Shown piece after piece: positions 26,378-41,300 of a DNA stretch of 64,000 nt. Numbering within the stretch: position 1 is the stretch's first letter; each line of letters starts with the position of its first letter. The translations under genes and the position numbers were made by a program. This DNA is from Achromobacter spanius. GTDB lineage: Bacteria > Pseudomonadota > Gammaproteobacteria > Burkholderiales > Burkholderiaceae_B. The stretch covers positions 4,774,001-4,838,000 of the forward strand of contig NZ_CP121261.1 in the NCBI RefSeq assembly GCF_029637605.1, given 5' to 3'. The notes under the pieces are model-generated. The model was not told the origin of the DNA. It made no database searches and saw only the letters and a list, made by a program, of their open reading frames with translations.

Positions 26378-29300
26378 AAAACAATTCCGCTTCGCGTTTC
26401 GGCAAGAAGACCCAGCAAGCCCTCGGCCCTCGCACGCTGAGCTCGCGCCTCTTCCTCCAGGCCCTTGAACCCCGCGTCCTGCTGGACGCCGCCATGGCCC
26501 AGACGGCGCACGAAGTGGCGCAGGCCGTCCCCGACGCGCCGCCCGCGGCGGATACCCAGGCGCATGCCGAACTGATCGCCGCCTTGGGTGCCGTGGAACA
26601 GCACAAGGCGAGCGCGGCCGAACCGGCGGAGCCGCGCCACGAGGTCTACTTCATTGACCGCACCGTTGACGACGCGGATGCGCTGGCGCAGTCCCTGCCG
26701 CCCGGGGCCGAGGTCCACTTCATCGAGCCGGGTGTCGACGGCGTGCGCTTCATGGCCGAGACGCTCAATGGCCGTCAGGATGTGGATGCCGTCCATATCC
26801 TGAGCCACGGCGAAGCGGGCACGCTGCAACTGGGCGCCGCCACGCTGACGCTGGAATCCATGCAAGGCGAATACCGCGAGGTGTTGACGCAGATTGGGTC
26901 GGCCCTGAGCGCCGACGCCGACGTGCTGCTTTACGGCTGCGACTTCGGTCAGGGCGATGTTGGCGCGCTTGCGGTGCAGACGCTGGGCGTGATTACCGGC
27001 GCGGACGTGGCTGCATCGTCGGACACCACCGGCGCGGCCATGCTGGGCGGCGACTGGACGCTGGAACACCAGAGCGGTTCCATCGAAACCGTCGCCGTTG
27101 CGGCAGAGGGCTGGAGCTATCTGCTGGCGCCGCCGGTGCTGGACAACGCCTTGAACCTGACCTATACCGGCGCCGAAGATTCCGGCGCGCCCAGCGGCGC
27201 GGTGGGCGCCACGATTTCCAACTACACGGCCGGCCTGACCGATGCCGATCCCGGCGCCGTCAAGGGCATTGCGGTAATCGGCACCGTAACGACGAACGGC
27301 ACGTGGTGGTACACGCTGGACGGCGGCGCCAACTGGAGCGCCGTCGGCACCGTCAGCACAACCAGCGCGCTGCTGTTGTCCGACACGCCGAATTCGCGTA
27401 TCTACTTCCAGCCCAACGCCAACTTCAATGGCAGCGCGGGCAATGCGCTGACGTTGCGGGGCTGGGATCAGAGCGCCGGCACGGTGGGCACCAAGGTGAA
27501 CCCCACCACGATTACCGGCGCGGTGTCCACCGCCTCGGATACCGTGGCGGTTTCGGTGACGGCGGTTAATGACGCGCCGTTGCTCAATGCGGCCACGCGC
27601 ACCTTGACGACCATCAACGAAGATCTGAACGTCGGCGTGGCGGCGCCCGCGCCGACGGGCGCGGTAGGCTCAACGGTGAACAACTTCATCGGTTCGACCA
27701 CCGACGTCGACGCCGGCGCATTGACGGGCATCGCGATCATGGGCGCCGATACGGCCAATGGCACCTGGTGGTATTCCGCCAACAACGGCACGAACTGGAC
27801 GCAGATGGGCGCGGTGACCGACAGCAGCGCGGTGCTGCTTGCCAACAGCACCAGCTCGCGCGTGTACTTCCGTCCCAACGCGGACTACAACGGCACGGCC
27901 ACGCTGACGATCCGGGCCTGGGACCAGACCAGCGGCACCAATGGCGGCACGGCCGACGCCAGCGTCAATGGCGGCATCACCGCCTTTTCCAGCGCCACGG
28001 GCTCGGTCGGCATCACGGTCAGCGCTGTTGCCGACATCGTGGCGGACACCGCCACCACGGCGGAAGAAGCGCCGGTCATTATCAATGTGCTGGGCAACGA
28101 CACGTTCGAGAACAGCGGCCGCGTCGTCACCGCCATCAACGGCACCGGGATCACCGTGGGCGGGCCGGCAGTCAGCGTGGCGAACGGGTCGGTGGTGCTG
28201 AACGCCGACGGCACCATCGCCTTCACCCCGGGCGCCGATTATCCGGGCGCCCTGGCCTCTGCGAACACCGTCTTCACGTATACGGCAACGTCGGGCGGCG
28301 TGTCCGAGACCGCCAACGTGACGGTCACCGTGACGCAGGTGCAGGACGCGCCCCGCATTGACCTGGATGGTTTGACCGCTGGGTCCAACTACAGCACCAC
28401 GCTTGATCAAGGCGCCATCGCCATCGGCAACCTGGTGTCCGTGACCGACCCCGAAGGCAATAACCTGGCGTCGATGACCATCACCTTGTCGGGCGCCACG
28501 GCGGCCGACACCCTGGCGCTGAGCGGCAGCGTGGCCGGCATTACGGCCAGCTACAACAGCGGCACGGGCGTGCTGACCTTGACGGGCAGCACCACGCTGG
28601 CCAATTACCAGACCGCGCTGGGCCTGGTCACGTTCACCACCACGTCCGGCTCGACCGCTGCGCGTACCCTCTCGGTGCAGGCGACGTCGGTCGCCGCGCC
28701 CACCGCGTCCAACGTGGCGGTTGCCACGATCACGCCCATCGATACCGATGGCGACGGTGTCGCCAATACTGCCGACATCGATGACGACAACGACGGCATC
28801 CTGGATATCAACGAAGCGGCCAATACCGACGCGGATGGCATTGTCGATAGGCTGGATCTGGACAGCGACAACGACGGCATTGCCGATAACGTCGAAGCGC
28901 AGGCGACGGCGGGCTACAAGCCGCCCAGCGGCCAGGGCCTGTCCATGGTCGATGTGGACCAGGATGGCCTGGATGACCGCTATGACGCCGACACCGTCAG
29001 TGGCAGCAGGACGACGGCGGTGGCCAGCCTGGGCTTGACGCCGGTGGATTCCGACGCCGACGGCACGAAAGATTTCCGCGATGCCGATAGCGACAACGAT
29101 GGCACGGCCGACGTGGCCGAGCGCGGTGACGGCCAAGCGAGTTCGGTGACCAGCACCACGGACACCGACCAGGATGGGCTGCTGGATATCTTCGAACACG
29201 GCACCGTCAGTGACGGCTTTGCCATGCACGACGGCGCGGTGATCACCAGCGGCAGCGGGCTGACCGCCACGGTCACCGGTTTCAACCTGAGTGACACCGA

Positions 29301-32300
29301 CGCTGACATGCTCGCCAACGGCAGCAACGCCCAAGTGCTTAGCGCCGACCTGGACTGGCGCGACAGCTTCGTCGGCGTGGCGCCTCCGGTGGCGCAGGCT
29401 GATTCCGCGACCACCGTGGAAGACACACCCCTGTCGCCCTCGGCGGCGGCGGGCTTGCTGGCCAACGACACCTACAACCGCGACGGCAGCATCACGGCCG
29501 CCAGCTATGACAGCAACGCCGACGGCACGCCCGACACGGCGATCACCGTGGGCGTGGCCACGGCGCTGGTGCGCAATGGCGTCACCACCGGCAGCCTGAC
29601 GCTGAACCCGGACGGCTCCTATACCTTCACCCCGGCATCCAACTACGATGGCCTGGTTCCGCTGGTGCGCTACACCATCACCACCCCGGGCGGCAGTTCC
29701 AGCGCGGACTTGTCGCTGGCCATTACCCCGGTCAACGATGCGCCGGTGCTGGCGGATACGACGCTGACCGTGGTGGCGGTCATGCCGACCAACGGCGCGC
29801 CGGTCGGCCAGGTAGGCATGTTGGTGTCTGACCTCGTGGGCGGCGTCACCGACGCCGATACCGGTGCGGTGAAGGGCGTTGCGGTCACCGGCATGAGCGG
29901 TTTGGGCACGCTGTACTACTCCATCAACAACGGCACGGCCTGGACGCAGGTCGCGTCCTTGACCGAGGCCACGGCGCGCTTGCTGGCCGCCGATGGTGTT
30001 AGCCGCCTGTACTTCCGACCCAACGTCGCGGTGCTGGGCAATGTCGCCAACGCGCTGACCATCCGGGCCTGGGACCGCACCAGCGGCACCAACGGGGCGA
30101 CGGCCGACGCCACGGTCCACGGCGGCGCCACGGCGTTCTCGGATGCGACAGACACCATACAGATGCGGGCAAACACCGCTCCGGTACTTAACACAGTACC
30201 GGCGCTGACCTATACGGGTAGCGAAGACGACCCGGTCCCCGTGGGGGCGGTGGGACAACTGGTCTCGGCCTATACGGTGGGCATCGTCGATCTGGATCCG
30301 GCCGCGCTGTCTGGCATCGCGCTGACGGCGGCGAACGCTGGCAACGGCGTCTGGTGGTACACGGTGGATGGCGGCACGACCTGGAACCTGGTGGGCGCCG
30401 TCAGCGGCACCAACGCGCTGCTGCTGTCCGACACGCCAGATTCGCGCATCTACTTCCAGCCCACGACCAACTTCAACGGTAGCGCCGGCAATGCGCTGAC
30501 GCTGCGCGCCTGGGACCAAAGTTCCGGCACGGCCGGCACCAAGGTGAACCCCGGAACGTCGACCGCCTTCTCTGCCGCCAGCGATACCGTGGCGGTTTCC
30601 GTGACGGCGGTGAACGACGCGCCGGTTCTGCAGGTGGATACGCGCAACCTGTCCACTATCAACGAAGACTTGAACGCCAGCGTGCCGGCGCCCGCGCCCA
30701 CCGGTGCGGTCGGCACGTCGGTCAACAACTTCATCGAGTCGACCTCCGACATCGATAGCGGCGCGCTGACGGGCATCGCCATCGTGGGCGCGGATACGAC
30801 CAATGGCACCTGGTGGTATTCCATCAACAATGGAACCAACTGGACGCAGATGGGCACGATCGCCGACAGCAGCGCGGTGTTGCTCGTCAACAGTGGAAAC
30901 TCGCGTGTGTACTTCCGGCCCACCGCCGACTACAACGGCACCGCAACGCTGACCATCCGTGCCTGGGACCGGACCAGCGGCACCAATGGCGGCACGGCCG
31001 ACGCCAGCGTCAATGGCGGCATCACGGCTTTCTCCAGCGCGACGGGCCTGGTCAACATCATCGTCAACCCCATTGCGGATATCGTGGCCAACACCGCCAC
31101 CACCGCCGAAGAGACGGCAGTCATCATCAACGTGCTGGCCAACGACACGTTCGAGAACAGCGGCCGCGCGGTCACGGCCATCAACGGCACCGCGATCACG
31201 GTGGGCGGACCCGCGGTCAGCGTCGCCAACGGTTCGGTGGTGTTGAACGCCGATGGCACCATCACCTTCACCCCGGGCCTGGATTTCCCTGGCGCGGCTG
31301 CGTCAGCCAACACGGTCTTTACGTATACGGCCACCTCCGGTGGCGCCTCCGAGACGGCCAACGTCACGGTCACCGTCACGCAAGTGCAAGACGCGCCGCG
31401 CATCGATCTGGACGGCTCGGCGGCCGGCACCGGCTACAGCACCACCCAGGACCAGGACAAGGTCGCCATCGGAAAACTGGTGTCGGTGACGGACCCTGAG
31501 AACAACAACCTGGCCTCGATGACCGTCACCTTGTCGAGCCCGGCGGCGGGCGACCTGTTGTCTTTTGACGGCACCGTTACCGGTATCACCGCCAGCTACG
31601 ACAGCGTGACGGGTGTATTGACGCTGACGGGCAGCGCCACGCTGGCCAGCTACCGGGCCGCGCTGGAGCAGGTTTACTTCAGCACCACGTCCGGCTCGAC
31701 CGCCGTGCGCACCATCTCGGTACAGGCCATCTCGGTGCTTGCTCCCACCGCCTCGAATGTGGCGGTAACGACCATTACGCCCATCGATACCGATAGCGAT
31801 GGCGTGTCCAACACGGTTGACCTGGACGACGACAACGACGGCATCCTGGATGGCGTTGAGTCTCAAGCCACCACGCCGTCTTTGATCGACGGCTCGATGG
31901 AGGGCGGACTGCCGGACGCGCATACTGAAAATCAAAGCCTGAACTTCAGTGTCGACGGCACCGGCTTCACCGACGCCTTGGCCACGCCGGATACGTGGAA
32001 GGGCAGTTTCTCCCTGGCCGGGTCCGGCCAATGGTCGGGCGCCATGAATGGTGTACCCGGCGCGGCGGATGGGCAGGTCTTCATGGGGATCTACAGCGGC
32101 TTCGTGGAAGAGGCGGCGCAAGTCATCCTTCCGGCTTCCGCGGGCATCCAGGTGGGCGACGTGGTGCGTATCACGTTCCAGGAGATTTTCGGCGGGGTCA
32201 ATGGCTTGACGATCCCGGGCATGCAGGCGTATTTCGTCGTTACCGTGGACGGGGTGTCGTACAACGCCGATACGCTGACCTATAACGGCAACAACTTCAA

Positions 32301-35300
32301 GACCTGGTCCACGGGCTCGATCACGTTTACCGCCACGTCGACAACGCCCGTGGTGGTGTTCTCCATTGGCCGGCCCAATGGCGGTGATGGCGCGTATTTG
32401 GGCCTGGATGATGTGCGCGTCTATAAGGTCAGCGCGCTGAACGCCGCGCAGGACCGCGACGGCGACGGGCTGGTGGATCGCCTGGACCTGGACAGCGACA
32501 ACGACGGCATCCCGGATAACGTCGAGGCGCAGACCACGGCCGCCTACAAGCCGCCCAGCGGCCAGGGCCTGGCCATGGTGGATGTAGACGATGACGGCCT
32601 GGATGACCGCTACGATGCCGACACCGCCAGCATCAACAGAATGACCGCGGCAGCCAGTCTTGGTTTGACGCCGGTGGACACCGACGCCGACGGTACTGCG
32701 GACTACTACGATGCGGACAGTGATAACGATGGCAAGGCGGACGTGACCGAACGTGGTGACGGACAAGCAACTTCGGTGACCAGCACCACCGATACCGACA
32801 ATGACGGCTTGCTGGACATCTTCGAACACGGCAACGTCAATGACGGCTACAGCGTGCAGGACGGCGTCATCACGACCAGCGGACCCGGCCTGACGGCCAC
32901 GGTCGTGTCATTCAACCTGGCCGACACCGATCTGGACACCGCTATCAACGGCAGCAACGCCGTGCCGCTGACACGCAACTTCGACTGGCGCGATAACGTC
33001 AGCGCGCCCGTCATCGACCTGAATTCCACGGCCGGCGCGGTGGATGGGTCGCTGGACTACGACACCAGCCAAACAGGCGGTGGTGTCGCGGTAAGCGCGG
33101 CAACCGCCAATGCCGACGTCAGTGACTTTGACGACAATGACATTCAGCAACTGGCGATCACCGTCTCCGGGGCGCTGGACGGCGCCAACGAAGTCGTCAC
33201 GCTAGGCGGGGCGAGCTTTGCGTTGGACGCCGCAGCTTCGACCATCGTGACGGTCGACACCGTGGACCTGCTGATCAACTACTCCGTCTTGAGCGGCTTC
33301 GTCATCACGCGCAACGGCGGCGGCGTGATCGCCCAGAGCGTCCTGGATACCCTGGTGCGCGGCGCTACGTACCGCAACACGCAAGTGGCGGCGACGGCCG
33401 GCGCGCGTCAACTCAGCTTCGTGGTGACTGATACCGGCGGAGCGGCATCCGCCACGGCGGTGTCCACGATTCAGGTCACCCCGGGCAACCGTGCGCCGGT
33501 GCCCGCCGATCCGGCGATCGCCGGCCAGGTGTTCGATCCGGCCACCGGCAACTATGCCGTCAGCAACCTGGAAGACACGGTCTTCAACGGCCAGGTGTCG
33601 GCCACCGATGCCGACAACGACACGCTGGCCTATGCCGTCACGACGCAGCCGCTTCATGGCGCCGTCGTGATTGACCCCGCAACGGGCGTGTACACCTACA
33701 CCCCCGATGCCGACTACCACGGCAGCGACAGCTTCGTGGTGACCGTGTCGGATGGCATGGGTGAAAGCGTCCAGTCCATCGTCAACGTGACGATGGCGGC
33801 CGTGGCGGATATCGTCAACGACACGATCACGACGAATGAAGACACCACGGTCAATATCGCGGTGAGCGGCAACGATACGTTCGAGGACGCCGGGTATGCG
33901 ATTACGGCCATCGACGGCATCGCTGTCGTGGTGGACACGCCGGTCGCGGTCGCCAACGGGACCGTCACGCTCAAAGCCAACGGCACCTTGGACTTCACGC
34001 CGACGCCCAACTACAACGGGTTGGCCAGCTTCACGTACACCGTGACATCGGCCGGCACGGTGGAGACGGCAACCGTCACGGTGACCGTGACTGCGGTGGC
34101 GGATGCGCCGGTGACGGTGGATCCCGCAGTCCCCGGTCAAGTCTTTGATCCGGCCACCGGCAACTACGCAATCAGCCTGAACGAGGACGCTGTCTTCAAT
34201 GGCCAGGTCTCGGCCGTGGATGGCGACGGCGATACGCTGGTGTATGGGGTGGATACCTCGGCCACGCACGGCATGGTGACGGTTGATTCGGTGACGGGCG
34301 CGTACACGTACACGCCGACGGCCGACTACTACGGTGCCGACAGCTTCATCATCAGCATCGGTGACGGTGCGGGCAACATCGTCCTGTCGACGGTGAGTGT
34401 CACGGTAGCGGCGGTGGTGGATATCAGCGACGACACGATCACGACCGATGAGGACACCACGGTCAACATCGCAGTGGTTGGCAACGACAGCTTCGAGAAC
34501 GCTGGACGCTCGATCACTGCCATTGATGGCATTGCGGTGGTGGTCGATACGCCGGTCCTGGTGGCCAATGGTTCGGTCACGTTGAAGGCCGATGGCACCT
34601 TGGACTTTGCCCCTGCCTTGAACTACAACGGGTCCACGAGCTTCACGTACACCGTGACGTCTGGTGGGGCGGTGGAGACGGCATCGGTCACGGTGACCGT
34701 GACGGCGGTGGCGGATGTACCAGTGACGGTCGATCCCGCGGTGCCCGGTCAAACCTTTGATCCTGCGACGGGCAACTACGCAATCAGCCTGAACGAAGAC
34801 GGGGCGTTCACTGGCCAGGTCTCGGCGATTGATGGAGACGGAGACACGCTGCTGTATGCGGTGAACACTCCGGCAACGCACGGCATGGTGACGGTCGATC
34901 CGGCAACGGGCGTCTACACCTACACGCCGACGGCGGATTACTACGGCAGCGACAGCTTCATCATCCGCATCGATGACGGCGAAGGCAACGTGACGCAGTC
35001 GACGGTAAGCGTCACGGTCGCGGCGGTGGTGGATATCACCGACGACACGATCACGACGGATGAGGACACGACGGTCAATATCGCGGTGGTCGGCAACGAC
35101 AGCTTCGAGAACGCCGGACGCACGATCACTGCCATCGACGGCATTGCGGTGGCGGTGGGAACGCCTACCCCGGTCAGCAACGGTTCTGTGACGTTGAAGG
35201 CCGACGGCACCCTGGACTTCGCTCCGGCCGCGAACTACAACGGCCCGACCAGCTTCACGTACACCGTGACGTCTGGCGGGGCAGTGGAGACGGCATCGGT

Positions 35301-38300
35301 CACGGTCACCGTGACGGCGGTGGCGGATGTACCAGTGACGGTCGACCCGGCAGTCCTCGGCCAGGTCTTTGATCCTGCTACTGGCAACTATGCGATCAGT
35401 TTGAACGAAGACGGGGCGTTCACGGGTCAGGTCTCGGCAGTTGATGGCGACGGCGATACGCTGACCTACAGCGTATCCTCGGCTGCCACGCACGGCATGG
35501 TCACGGTGGACCCGGCAACGGGCGGCTACACCTACACACCGACGGCCGATTACTACGGCAGCGACAGCTTCGTCATCCGCATCGATGATGGCGCAGGTAA
35601 CTTCATTCTGTCGACGGTGAGTGTCACGGTCGCGGCGGTGGTGGATATCACCGACGACTCGATCACGACGAATGAGGACACAACGGTCAACATCGCAGTC
35701 GTCGGCAACGACAGCTTCGAGAACGCCGGGCGCGCCATAACCGCCATCGACGGCGTTGCGGTGGTGGTGGGAACGCCGGTCGCGGTCGCGAACGGCTCAG
35801 TCACGCTGAAGGCCGACGGCACCTTGGACTTTGAGCCGGCCTTGAACTACAACGGTTCGACCAGCTTCACCTATACCGTGACGTCTGGCGGCGCGATGGA
35901 GACGGCATCGGTCACGGTGACTGTCACCCCGGTAGCGGATGCGCCGGTGACGGTGGATCCCGCAGTACCCGGTCAAGTCTTCGATCCGGCAACAGGCAAC
36001 TATGCGATCAGCCTGAACGAGGACGCCGTCTTCAACGGCCAGGTTTCAGCGGTGGATGGCGATGGAGACACGCTGGTGTATGGGGTGGATACCCCCGCGA
36101 CGCACGGCATGGTCACGGTGGATTCGGTGACGGGCGCGTACACGTACACGCCGACCGCCGACTACTACGGTGCCGACAGCTTCATCATCAGCATTGATGA
36201 TGGCGCGGGCAACTTCATCCTGTCGACGGTAAGCGTCACGGTAGCGGCGGTGGTGGATATCACCGACGACACGATCACGACGAATGAAGACACAACGGTC
36301 AACATCGCGGTCGTCGGCAATGACAGCTTCGAGAACGCCGGACGCAGCATCACTGCCATCGACGGCAGCGCAGTCATGGTGGGCACGCCGGTCGGGGTCG
36401 CCAACGGTTCAGTCACGCTGAAGGCCGACGGCACCTTGGACTTTGCCCCGGCCTTGAACTACAACGGGTCCACGAGCTTCACCTATACCGTGACTTCCGG
36501 CGGCGTGGTGGAGACGGCATCGGTCACGGTAACCGTCACTGCGGTAGCGGATGCGCCGGTGACGGTGGATCCTGCCGTAGCCGGTCAAGTCTTTGATCCT
36601 GCCACGGGCAACTATGCAATCAGCCTGAACGAAGACGGGGCCTTTAATGGCCAGGTCTCGGCGGTTGACGGCGACGGAGACACGCTGGTGTATGGGGTGG
36701 ATACCCCGGCGATGCACGGCATGGTGACGGTTGATCCAGCGACGGGTGCCTACACCTATACGCCGACGGCGGATTACTACGGTACCGACAGCTTCGTCAT
36801 CAGCATCAATGACGGCGCGGGCAATGTCACCCTGTCGACGGTGAGTGTCACGGTCGCGGCAGTGGCGGATATCACCGACGACACGATCACGACGGATGAG
36901 GACACGACGGTCAACATCGCAGTCGTCGGCAACGACAGTTTCGAGAACGCCGGACGCACGATCACGGCCATCGACGGCATTGCGGTGGTAGTGGGAACGC
37001 CGGTCGCGGTTGCCAACGGCTCGGTCACGCTGAAGGCCGACGGCACCTTGGACTTCGCGCCAGCCTTGAACTACAACGGGTCCACGAGCTTCACCTATAC
37101 CGTGACGTCTGGCGGCGCGGTGGAGACGGCAACCGTTTCGGTCACCGTCACTGCCGTGGCGGATGTGCCGATGACGGTGGACCCCGCAGTACCCGGTCAA
37201 GTCTTCGATCCGGCAACAGGCAACTACGCAATCAGCCTGAACGAGGACGCCGTCTTCAACGGCCAGGTCTCGGCGGTTGACGGCGACGGAGACACGCTGC
37301 TGTATGCGGTGAACACTCCGGCAACGCACGGCATGGTGACGGTCGATCCGGCAACGGGCGCCTACACCTACACCCCGACCGCGGATTACTACGGTGCCGA
37401 CAGCTTTGTCATCAGCATCGATGACGGCGAAGGCAACGTGACGCAGTCGACGGTAAGCGTCACGGTAGCGGCGGTGGTCGACATCACCGACGACACGGTC
37501 ACGACAGACGAGGACACCACGGTCAACATCGCAGTTGTCGGTAACGACAGCTTCGAGAATGCCGGACGCAGCATCACGGCCATCGACGGCAACGCCATCA
37601 TGGTGGGCACGCCGGTCGGGGTCGCCAACGGTTCAGTCACGCTGAAGGCCGACGGCACCTTGGACTTTGCCCCGGCCTTGAACTACAACGGGTCCACGAG
37701 CTTCACCTATACCGTGACTTCCGGCGGCGTGGTGGAGACGGCATCGGTCACGGTAACCGTCACTGCGGTAGCGGATGCGCCGGTGACGGTGGATCCTGCC
37801 GTAGCCGGTCAAGTCTTTGATCCTGCCACGGGCAACTATGCAATCAGCCTGAACGAAGACGGGGCCTTTAATGGCCAGGTCTCGGCGGTTGACGGCGACG
37901 GAGACACGCTGGTGTATGGGGTGGATACCCCGGCGATGCACGGCATGGTGACGGTTGATCCAGCGACGGGTGCCTACACCTACACCCCGACGGCGGATTA
38001 CTACGGCAGCGACAGCTTCACCATCAGCATCAATGACGGTGCGGGCAACGTCACCCTGTCGACGGTGAGTGTCACGGTCGCGGCGGTGGTGGATATCAGC
38101 GACGACACGGTCACGACCGATGAGGACACGACGGTCAATATCGCTGCGGTGGGCAACGACAGTTTCGAGAACGCCGCGCGCACAATCACGGCCATTGATG
38201 GCATTGCGGTAGTGGTGGGAACGCCAGTTGCCGTCGCCAACGGCTCGGTCACGCTGAAAGCCGACGGCACCTTGGACTTCGCTCCAGCCTTGAACTACAA

Positions 38301-41300
38301 CGGGTCCACGAGCTTTACCTATACCGTGACGTCTGGCGGCGCGGTCGAGACGGCATCGGTCACGGTGACTGTCACCCCGGTAGCGGATGCGCCGGCGACG
38401 GTGGATCCTGCCGTACCCGGTCAAGTCTTTGATCCGGCCACTGGCAACTACGCCATCAACCTGAACGAGGACGCCGTCTTCAACGGCCAGGTCTCGGCGG
38501 TTGACGGCGATGGTGACACGCTGGCTTATGGGGTGGATACCCAGGCGATGCACGGCATGGTCACCGTTGATCCGGTGACGGGTGCCTACACGTATACGCC
38601 GACGGCGGATTACTACGGCAGCGACAGCTTCACCCTCAGCATCAATGACGGTGCGGGCAACGTCACCCTGTCGATGGTGAGTGTCACGGTCGCGGCGGTG
38701 GTGGATATCACCGACGACACGATCACGACCGATGAGGACACGACGGTCAATATCGCCGTGGTGGGCAACGACAGTTTCGAGAACGCCGCGCGCACCATCA
38801 CGGCCATCGACGGCAACGCAGTCATGGTCGGCACGCCGGTCGCGGTCGCCAACGGTTCAGTCACGCTGAAGGCTGACGGCACCTTGGACTTTGCCCCGGC
38901 CTTGAACTACAACGGTTCGACCAGTTTCACCTATACCGTGACGTCTGGCGGGGCGGTCGAGACGGCATCGGTCACGGTGACTGTCACCCCGGTAGCGGAT
39001 GCGCCGATGACGGTGGATCCTGCCGTACCCGGTCAAGTCTTCGATCCGGCAACAGGCAACTACGCGATCAGCCTGAACGAGGACGCCGTCTTCAGCGGCC
39101 AGGTCTCGGCGGTGGATGGCGACGGCGATACGTTGGTGTATGGGGTGGATACCCCGGCAACGCACGGCATGGTTACCGTTGATCCGTTGACGGGCGCCTA
39201 CACCTACACCCCGACGGCGGATTACTACGGCAGCGACAGCTTCACCATCAGCATCAATGACGGTGCGGGCAACGTCACCCTGTCGATGGTAAGCGTCACG
39301 GTCGCGGCGGTGGTGGATATCACCGACGACACGGTCACGACCGATGAGGACACGACGGTCAACATCGCAGTGGTGGGCAACGACAGCTTCGAGAACGCCG
39401 GACGCAGCATCACGGCCATCGACGGCAACGCCATCATGGTGGGCACGCCGGTCATGGTTGCCAACGGTTCGGTCACGCTGAAAGCCGACGGCACCTTGGA
39501 CTTTGCCCCGGCCTTGAACTACAACGGTTCGACCAGCTTCACGTACACCGTGACATCTGGCGGCGCGGTGGAGACGGCATCGGTCACGGTGACTGTCACC
39601 CCGATAGCGGATGCGCCGATGACGGTGGATCCTGCCGTACCCGGTCAAGTCTTCGATCCGGCAACAGGCAACTACGCGATCAGCCTGAACGAAGACGGGG
39701 CCTTTAACGGCCAGGTCTCGGCGGTTGATGGCGATGGAGACACGCTGGTGTATGGGGTGGATACCCCCGCGACGCACGGCATGGTGACGGTTGACCCGGC
39801 AACGGGTGCCTACACCTACACGCCGACGGCCGACTACTACGGCAGCGACAGCTTCACCATCAGCATCAATGACGGCGCGGGCAACGTCACCCTGTCGACG
39901 GTGAGTGTCACGGTCGCGGCGGTGGTGGATATCACCGACGACACGATCACGACCAACGAAGACGCCACGGTCAACATCGCAGTCGTCGCCAACGACAGCT
40001 TCGAGAACGCCGGACGCAGCATCACGGCCATCGACGGCAACGCAGTCATGGTGGGCATGCCGGTCCTGGTTGCTAACGGTTCGGTCACCTTGAAGGCCGA
40101 TGGCACCTTGGACTTTGCCCCGGCTGCGAACTACAACGGCTCGACCAGTTTCACCTACACCGTGACGTCTGGCGGGGCGGTGGAGACGGCATCGGTCATG
40201 GTGACCGTGACGGCGGTGGCGGATGTACCAGTGACGGTCGACCCGGCAGTGCCCGGTCAAGTCTTCGATCCGGTCACTGGCAACTACGCAATCAGCCTGA
40301 ACGAGGACGCTGCCTTCAATGGCCAGGTTTCGGCGGTTGATGGCGACGGTGACACGCTGACTTACAGCGTATCCTCGGCTGCCACGCACGGCCTCGTCAC
40401 GGTGGACTTGGCAACGGGTGCCTACACGTACACGCCGACGGCGGATTACTACGGTACCGACAGCTTTGTCATCAGCATCGACGACGGCACGGGCAATATC
40501 AGCTTGTCGACGGTGACGGTGACAGGGGCTGCCGTGGTGGATATCACCGACGACACGGTCACGACCGATGAGGACACGACGGTCAATATCGCTGTTGTCG
40601 GCAACGACAGCTTCGAGAACGCCGGACGCAGCATCACGGCCATCGACGGCAACGCCATCATGGTGGGCACGCCGGTTATGGTTGCCAACGGTTCGGTCAC
40701 CTTGAAGGCCGACGGCACCTTGGACTTTGCCCCGGCCTTGAACTACAACGGTTCGACCAGCTTCACCTACACCGTGACGTCTGGCGGCGCGGTGGAGACG
40801 GCATCGGTCACGGTGACTGTCACCCCGGTAGCGGATGCGCCGATGGCGGTGGATCCTGCCGTACCCGGTCAAGTCTTCGATCCGGCCACTGGCAACTACG
40901 CAATCAGCCTGAACGAGGACGCTGCCTTCAATGGCCAGGTCTCGGCGGTGGATGGCGACGGCGATACGCTGGTGTATGGGGTGGACACCCCTGCGACGCA
41001 CGGCATTGTGACGGTTGATCCGGTGACGGGCGCCTACACCTACACGCCGACGGCCGACTACTACGGTGCCGACAGCTTCATCATCAGCATCGACGACGGC
41101 GCGGGCAACGTCACCCTGTCGACGGTGAGTGTCACGGTTGCGGCGGTGGTGGATATCACTGACGACACGGTCACGACGGATGAGGACACGACGGTCAACA
41201 TCGCAGTGGTCGGCAACGACAGTTTCGAGAACGCCGGACGCGCCATAACCGCCATTGATGGCAATTCGGTGGTAGTGGGAACGCCGGTCGCGGTCGCCAA

